NCBI GenBank assembly: GCA_938038145.1 | Contig: CALHQU010000015.1 | Span: 1-9,822 of the forward strand | Source of the DNA: an uncultured Candidatus Saccharibacteria bacterium | GTDB lineage: Bacteria; Patescibacteriota; Saccharimonadia; Saccharimonadales; Saccharimonadaceae | Length of the DNA: 9,822 nt | Direction of reading: 5' to 3' | Shown: positions 6,217-9,822 of the stretch, one piece after another | How positions within the stretch are numbered: position 1 is the stretch's first letter | How the letters are laid out: each line of letters begins with the position of its first letter | Program-made: the position numbers and the translations under genes | Notes under the pieces: model-generated | What the model saw: the letters and a program-made list of their open reading frames with translations, nothing else | Told to the model about the DNA's origin: nothing | Databases searched by the model: none

Positions 6217-6245
6217 ATTATCTCACCTCTGAAAGAAGTTTGCAA
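6217..6245 (-). promoter_or_regulatory. Promoter of the ATPase gene, extended -10, leaderless start
   Basis: On the minus strand TTGCAA (6245-6240) and GATAAT (6222-6217) are separated by 17 bases, with an extended TGA just before the -10. Transcription would start near 6210, only about three bases before the ATG at 6207. The motif AGAGGTGANATAATT (6230-6216) is shared with the speD promoter at the same distance from the ATG. The GAGGTGA is 15 bases from the ATG, too far for a normal Shine-Dalgarno. Confidence 0.6.
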
Positions 6246-6251
6246 CTTAGC

Positions 6252-7304
6252 TTAAGCGGCTTCTTCAAAAACGTATGTGGCTTTAGCGACGCGTTTGAAT
6301 TGTGGCTTTGATTGAAGGTTTAATAGAATGGTGGTTTCCTTAACTTGTCGCTTGTCGAGGACTTGACGAACGATTTCGTCGCGATGAAGCGGAGTTTCGG
6401 AATTCTTCAAGATATCGGTAATGATATCTGCTACAGTTCCGCGGCTGTAGCCCCAGCTGGCAAGCGCGTAAATACCGCGGCCGATTAGAACAAAGCGCTT
6501 GTCTTTAATAAGTTCGTTGTGAATTGCCTGCGTTGTAACGCTTCGGCGGTTAAATTCGCTGTCCCGAATCCCCTTGGCGATGTCGGAAAAATGCATCGGT
6601 GAGCCATTCGTGTCCAGAACAACGTAGATTTTATCGCGGATGTTCTTTGGGTTGACCGCTGGCCATTTGGCTAGTCCCCATTGGTCGTTTAAGCTGGCCA
6701 ATTTTTTACTAACGGTAGCCAAGGCTGCGATGTTTGAAGGATGTTCATAGTCCAATTTTTTATGCAATTCTTCCGCAGTAACGGGTTCGCCGTGTTTTTT
6801 GATGGTCTTTACAACTTCTTCGACTCGTGCTCTAATTTGTTTTTCATTGCCGAGAGTGTCAATCGCTGCCGCTTGATAGTAATCGTCATTCTCTGTAACA
6901 ATCGTGATGTTTTCTGCTAGCTCAGAAATGAACGCCACACGAGCGCGGTCAATTGCAGTAGCTTCTTTACCGAGAAAATGTGACGCCAAATCCTGCATGC
7001 GCGCAACTCGTCCCATCTCAGACAAACTCGAAGTGATTTCTTTTTCCATAGCAATAACCGAAGGAAGTTCTCCCTCGGCGACAGCTGCACGTAGACGCGT
7101 TAAGATTGCTTTTTCTAGCTGACGAACGCGCTCGCGAGTAATGCCGAACATATCGCCAATTAACTCTAACGTTTCTTTTCGGTCATACAAACCAAATCGT
7201 CGAGAAATAATTTCCTTCTCGCGCTCTTGCGGAATCTTAGAAATAATAGTATCGACGACAGAATTTAATTTGGCGCTTTGCTCGGTTTTTGCTGTCTCGC
7301 TCAT
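6252..7304 (-). CDS. Sigma region 4-like protein with HARE-HTH-type winged helices (transcription regulator)
   Basis: Residues about 22-78 are a sigma70 region 4: RRFGLYDRKETLELIGDMFG then ITRERVRQLEKAIL, the helix-turn-helix that contacts -35 promoter DNA. There is no region 2, so it cannot melt a promoter as a complete sigma factor. Residues about 219-288 resemble the HARE-HTH domain of the RNA polymerase delta subunit (DKIYVVLDTNGSPMHFSDIA...VLIGRGIYAL). A second similar winged helix covers about 289-348 (DILKNSETPLHRDEIV...RVAKATYVF). The middle (95-215) is probably another winged-helix-like region. The expected role is a DNA-binding accessory of RNA polymerase; its targets are unknown. 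An in-frame TGA upstream with no other start codon fixes the ATG at 7304, which has no Shine-Dalgarno at normal distance. It lies between topA and the ATPase gene on the same strand. Strong promoter elements upstream suggest it is well expressed. Confidence 0.8.
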   Translation of the reverse strand: MSETAKTEQSAKLNSVVDTIISKIPQEREKEIISRRFGLYDRKETLELIGDMFGITRERVRQLEKAILTRLRAAVAEGELPSVIAMEKEITSSLSEMGRVARMQDLASHFLGKEATAIDRARVAFISELAENITIVTENDDYYQAAAIDTLGNEKQIRARVEEVVKTIKKHGEPVTAEELHKKLDYEHPSNIAALATVSKKLASLNDQWGLAKWPAVNPKNIRDKIYVVLDTNGSPMHFSDIAKGIRDSEFNRRSVTTQAIHNELIKDKRFVLIGRGIYALASWGYSRGTVADIITDILKNSETPLHRDEIVRQVLDKRQVKETTILLNLQSKPQFKRVAKATYVFEEAA

Positions 7305-7318
7305 GCTACTAGAAACAT
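7301..7318 (-). other. Possible five-codon leader ORF overlapping the regulator's start codon
   Basis: An ATG at 7318 reads MFLVA and stops at a TGA (7303-7301) that overlaps the regulator's start as ATGA. GTGAGG lies eight bases upstream of this small ATG, a usable Shine-Dalgarno, whereas the regulator's own ATG has none at a normal distance. It would fit translational coupling, but an ORF this short can arise by chance. Confidence 0.3.
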
Positions 7319-7364
7319 CCTCTCTGCCTCACCACAGGTTATATTGATTGAAAATATGTTTTTA

Positions 7365-7393
7365 ATTATACAATTGCATTTGACAAAAGTCAA
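7365..7393 (-). promoter_or_regulatory. Strong sigma70-type promoter of the sigma4-HARE gene
   Basis: On the minus strand TTGACT (7393-7388) and TATAAT (7370-7365) are exactly 17 bases apart, five and six of six consensus matches. The start would be near 7358, giving a leader of about 54 bases. The -35 box is one arm of the inverted repeat TTGAC-4-GTCAA (7380-7393), so a repressor bound there would block the promoter. Confidence 0.75.
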
Positions 7394-7397
7394 TAGG

Positions 7398-7434
7398 TAA
7401 ATGCCATAATTGCTGATATAAATTATAGCATTTA
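7398..7434. repeat. 14-bp-arm palindrome between topA and the sigma4-HARE gene
   Basis: TAAATGCCATAATT (7398-7411) and AATTATAGCATTTA (7421-7434) are inverted copies with one mismatch around a nine-base centre. In minus-strand RNA the mismatch becomes a U-G wobble, allowing an unbroken 14-pair stem. No U-run follows it on the minus strand, so it is not a normal terminator for topA. It could be an operator, an RNA-stabilising 3' hairpin of topA, or both. The remaining 7305-7504 gap holds the promoters listed and a weak TATCC/GGATA hairpin after the topA stop. Confidence 0.6.
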
Positions 7435-7451
7435 TTTTACGTTTTTTGCAA
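7422..7451 (-). promoter_or_regulatory. Possible second, upstream promoter of the sigma4-HARE gene
   Basis: On the minus strand TTGCAA (7451-7446) and TATAAT (7427-7422) are 18 bases apart. The same TTGCAA hexamer serves as the -35 candidate of the ATPase promoter. The -10 box lies within one arm of the long palindrome at 7398-7434. The region is AT-rich, so a chance match is more likely here than for the promoter at 7365-7393. Confidence 0.4.
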
Positions 7452-7504
7452 TAGATTATATGAAGAGTTTTTATTATCCGGAATTATTGGATAGTATAAA
7501 AACG

Positions 7505-9822
7505 CTATTTCTTTTTAGCAGATGTTTTGGAGGCTTTTTTAACTACGCGTTTGCGAGTTGGCTTTGCTGTTGTGGTGCTTAATAGCTCCAGAGCTTTTTC
7601 GTGAGTAATAGTTTTCGGATCCGTGTCTTTAGGGATTTTGACATTTTTGGTGCCGTTGGTGATGTATGGACCGAATCGTCCATTGAGAACCTTAACTCCA
7701 TCTGGGAATTCGGCAATATTCTTAGCGGCTTCGGCTTCTAATTTGGCGGCGTAAAGTTCACGCGCCTTTTCTAAAGTAATGCTGTGCGGATCTTCTGGCT
7801 TAATGGAAACGAACAATTTACCGACTTGAATATACGGACCGAATCGCCCGATATTCGCCTTAATATCTTGACCGTCTTCTGTTTGACCAACGATGCGTGG
7901 CAATTTGAACATCTCCAGCGCTTGCTCCAGGGTAACTGTCTCGATTTTCGCACCCTTTGGCAGCGGTGCAAAACGTGGCTTTTCATCGCCGTCAGTTTCG
8001 CCAAGTTGCAGCATTGGACCGAAACGACCGAATCTTGCGATAATCGGTTTATTCGTCTTCGGGTCAATTCCTACTTCGCGATTAGCGCCGACTTTACCTC
8101 GGTCAATACCGCCAGATTGCTCGATTAATTTATGGAAAGGCGTGTAAAATCCGTGCAGCATTGCGCTTTTTTCCAGATTAGCGCCAGCAATTTTGTCAAA
8201 TTCCGTCTCGACGTTGGCGGTAAAATCGTAATCGACAATTTGCGTAAAATGGTCCGTCAGGAAATCGGCAATCAGTTCGCCGCTTGGCGTTGGAATAAGC
8301 TTGCCGCGTGTCGAGCCAGTTTTTTCCTGGATAATACTTCGACTAACTTCCTCGCCGTTATAGTTCAGGACAATCACATCTCGTGGCTGACCTTCGCTGT
8401 CGCCCTTTTCAACGTAGCCGCGAGTCTGAATAGTGTCGATAATCGTGGCGTATGTGGATGGACGTCCGATTCCAAGCTCCTCCAGTTTCTTGACTAGCGA
8501 ACCTTCGGTGTAGCGAGCTGGCGGCCTAGTGAATGTTTGACGAGCTGTAATATCGTGAGAATTGACTTCATCGCCAGACTGTAACTTCGGTAGAAGCTCA
8601 TCTTTATTGCCGCCGTAAACGCGCAAAAATCCGTCAAACGTAATGACTTCGCCCTTTGCCTCAAACTGAGCGGGTTTTTTGCTCTTAGGTAAATTATCGC
8701 CTTTAATGTCGATTGTAATAGTTGTTTTTTCTAGCTTCGCTGGCGACATTTGCGACGCTAAAGTTCGGCGTCGAATTAGGTCGTACAATTTCTGGTCATA
8801 GCTATTATTAGACGCGGTTTCCAGGGTAATGTCTGTCGGGCGAATGGCTTCGTGAGCTTCTTGGGCGGACGCGGATTTGGTCTTAAACTTGCGAACCGTT
8901 GAGTAATCTGGACCGTAAAGACGCTTGATGAAATCGGTAGCCGCCGCGATGGCTTGACCGCTCAAATTCACCGAGTCGGTACGCATGTAGGTGATTTTTC
9001 CATCTTGGTACAATTTTTGCGCCGAGGCCATGGTCGCTTTGGAGCTGAAGCCGAGTTTAGAGTTGGCTTCCTGCTGTAAGGTTGACGTAGTAAATGGAGC
9101 CGCTGGATTACGTGTTCCGGGAGTTTTTGAGATATCGCTAACAACAAATTCGGCGGGATTCAGACTATTCAAGAACTCGTTTGCCGCTTCTTCTGTATCG
9201 AATTTTTGATTAAGCTCGGCCTTGAATTCTTGATTGTCGTGAATAAAAATGGCGGTAACTTTGAACTGAGAATTGCCCTCAAACTTCATAATTTCTCGTT
9301 CGCGCTCGACTAGCAATCGCACCGCCGGACTCTGAACGCGACCAGCTGACTTTCCACCAGGAACTTTTTGCCAGACGACTGGACTGAGCTCAAAACCAAC
9401 TAGTCTGTCAAGGATTTGCCTGGCTTGTTGCGCCTGAACCAAATTCATATCCACGGTTCGCGGATTCTTAATGGCATTAGTTATGGCGTCTTTGGTGATC
9501 TCGTGAAAGACAATTCGCTTAGTCGTTTCAATTGGAAGATTCAGCACCTTACACAAATGCCAAGCAATGGCCTCTCCTTCGCGGTCTTCATCGGTTGCGA
9601 GCCAAACATTTTCCTTGCCAACTGCCTTGACATTTTTCTTTAGCTCGGTGATAACTTTCTTTTTTTCAGGATCAACTTCATAGATTGCGAAAAAATCGTT
9701 AGCCACGTCAATCGGCGGCGTTCCATCCTTCGTCTTTTTAACAATCGAGCGAATATGCCCCACGCTAGACAAGACGTGAAAATCCTTGCCGAGGTATTTC
9801 TCGATGGTTTTAGCTTTGGCTG
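7505..9822 (-). CDS. topA: DNA topoisomerase I (type IA), N-terminus cut by window edge
   Basis: Type IA enzymes relax negative supercoils by cutting one strand through a 5'-phosphotyrosine. The frame stays open to the edge: 9773-9822 read AKAKTIEKYLGKDFHV, the start of the Toprim domain, so only about ten residues are missing. The TTG at 9772 is an internal Leu codon. Visible features are the Toprim acidic motif DEDREGE (about 9592-9572), PGGKSAGRVQSPAV, the active-site TYMRTDS with Tyr at 8989-8987, and GIGRPSTYA. The C-terminus has three GRFGP repeats (two as RFGPYI, one RFGPML), each followed by an 'xTLEQALE/KARELY'-type helix, then a Lys-rich tail. There are no Cys4 zinc fingers, unlike E. 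coli TopA. About 771 residues are visible, normal for a bacterial enzyme of this layout. The sigma4-HARE gene follows on the same strand after 200 bases with its own promoters; I see no strong topA terminator. Confidence 0.96.
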   Translation of the reverse strand, partial: AKAKTIEKYLGKDFHVLSSVGHIRSIVKKTKDGTPPIDVANDFFAIYEVDPEKKKVITELKKNVKAVGKENVWLATDEDREGEAIAWHLCKVLNLPIETTKRIVFHEITKDAITNAIKNPRTVDMNLVQAQQARQILDRLVGFELSPVVWQKVPGGKSAGRVQSPAVRLLVEREREIMKFEGNSQFKVTAIFIHDNQEFKAELNQKFDTEEAANEFLNSLNPAEFVVSDISKTPGTRNPAAPFTTSTLQQEANSKLGFSSKATMASAQKLYQDGKITYMRTDSVNLSGQAIAAATDFIKRLYGPDYSTVRKFKTKSASAQEAHEAIRPTDITLETASNNSYDQKLYDLIRRRTLASQMSPAKLEKTTITIDIKGDNLPKSKKPAQFEAKGEVITFDGFLRVYGGNKDELLPKLQSGDEVNSHDITARQTFTRPPARYTEGSLVKKLEELGIGRPSTYATIIDTIQTRGYVEKGDSEGQPRDVIVLNYNGEEVSRSIIQEKTGSTRGKLIPTPSGELIADFLTDHFTQIVDYDFTANVETEFDKIAGANLEKSAMLHGFYTPFHKLIEQSGGIDRGKVGANREVGIDPKTNKPIIARFGRFGPMLQLGETDGDEKPRFAPLPKGAKIETVTLEQALEMFKLPRIVGQTEDGQDIKANIGRFGPYIQVGKLFVSIKPEDPHSITLEKARELYAAKLEAEAAKNIAEFPDGVKVLNGRFGPYITNGTKNVKIPKDTDPKTITHEKALELLSTTTAKPTRKRVVKKASKTSAKKK

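Noticed and set aside
7380..7410. Plus-strand promoter TTGACA ... CATAAT
   Set aside because: The spacer is 19 bases, the region is AT-rich and symmetrical because of the palindromes, and nothing but topA antisense lies downstream.
7398..7434. Palindrome as the intrinsic terminator of topA
   Set aside because: No U-run follows the stem on the minus strand; the T-rich stretch is on the other side and would serve plus-strand RNA, where no gene ends.
9770..9772. TTG as the start codon of the topoisomerase gene
   Set aside because: The frame continues upstream to the window edge as AKAKTIEKYLGKDFHV, the conserved Toprim start, so TTG is an internal Leu codon.
1..9822. CRISPR array, insertion sequence or transposase
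   Set aside because: I saw no regularly spaced direct repeats, no transposase or integrase motifs and no terminal inverted repeats with target duplications.

Overview
The window looks like chromosomal DNA of a Patescibacteria/CPR bacterium, most likely a Candidatus Saccharibacteria (TM7) relative. This is inferred from the style of the proteins: a VirD4/TraG-like ATPase with an Arg-rich tail, a sigma-region-4 protein fused to HARE-HTH-type domains, a type IA topoisomerase ending in RFGPY repeats with a Lys-rich tail, and a compact polyamine module. No 16S or marker search was possible. The standard code fits: TGA acts as a stop and no recoding is needed.

Left part (1-987). The 3' end of a tRNA, probably tRNA-Leu, lies at the left edge. 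Beyond it, on the minus strand, is a two-gene unit that looks like a HicB-like antitoxin followed directly by a HicA-like mRNA interferase (TAG|ATG junction). The 275-base gap to speD holds an imperfect palindrome, a good sigma70-type promoter that runs straight into a strong hairpin plus U-run, and the extended -10 promoter of the next operon.

Polyamine operon (988-3561, plus strand). It encodes a SpeD-type pyruvoyl decarboxylase, a DUF4178-like protein with one C-terminal membrane segment, and an aminopropyltransferase (spermidine synthase) with about seven N-terminal membrane helices. SpeD would supply decarboxylated AdoMet, or another amine if it has changed substrate. The synthase would use it at the membrane, and the DUF4178-like protein is a likely membrane partner.

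Right part (3565-9822, minus strand). Reading leftward there is topA (5' end outside the window), then a regulator joining sigma region 4 to HARE-HTH-like winged helices, then an 880-residue membrane-anchored DNA-translocase-type ATPase. The regulator has one strong promoter, a possible second one, and palindromes around them. The ATPase has its own promoter only nine bases from its ATG. The ATPase and speE genes converge with three bases between their stop codons.

Most notable: the speD and ATPase start regions share a 15-base motif (AGAGGTGANATAATT, 14 of 15 identical) at the same distance from the ATG. This suggests an extended -10 promoter producing leaderless or nearly leaderless mRNAs. 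Also worth attention are the membrane polyamine module with a divergent SpeD, and the sigma4-HARE regulator.
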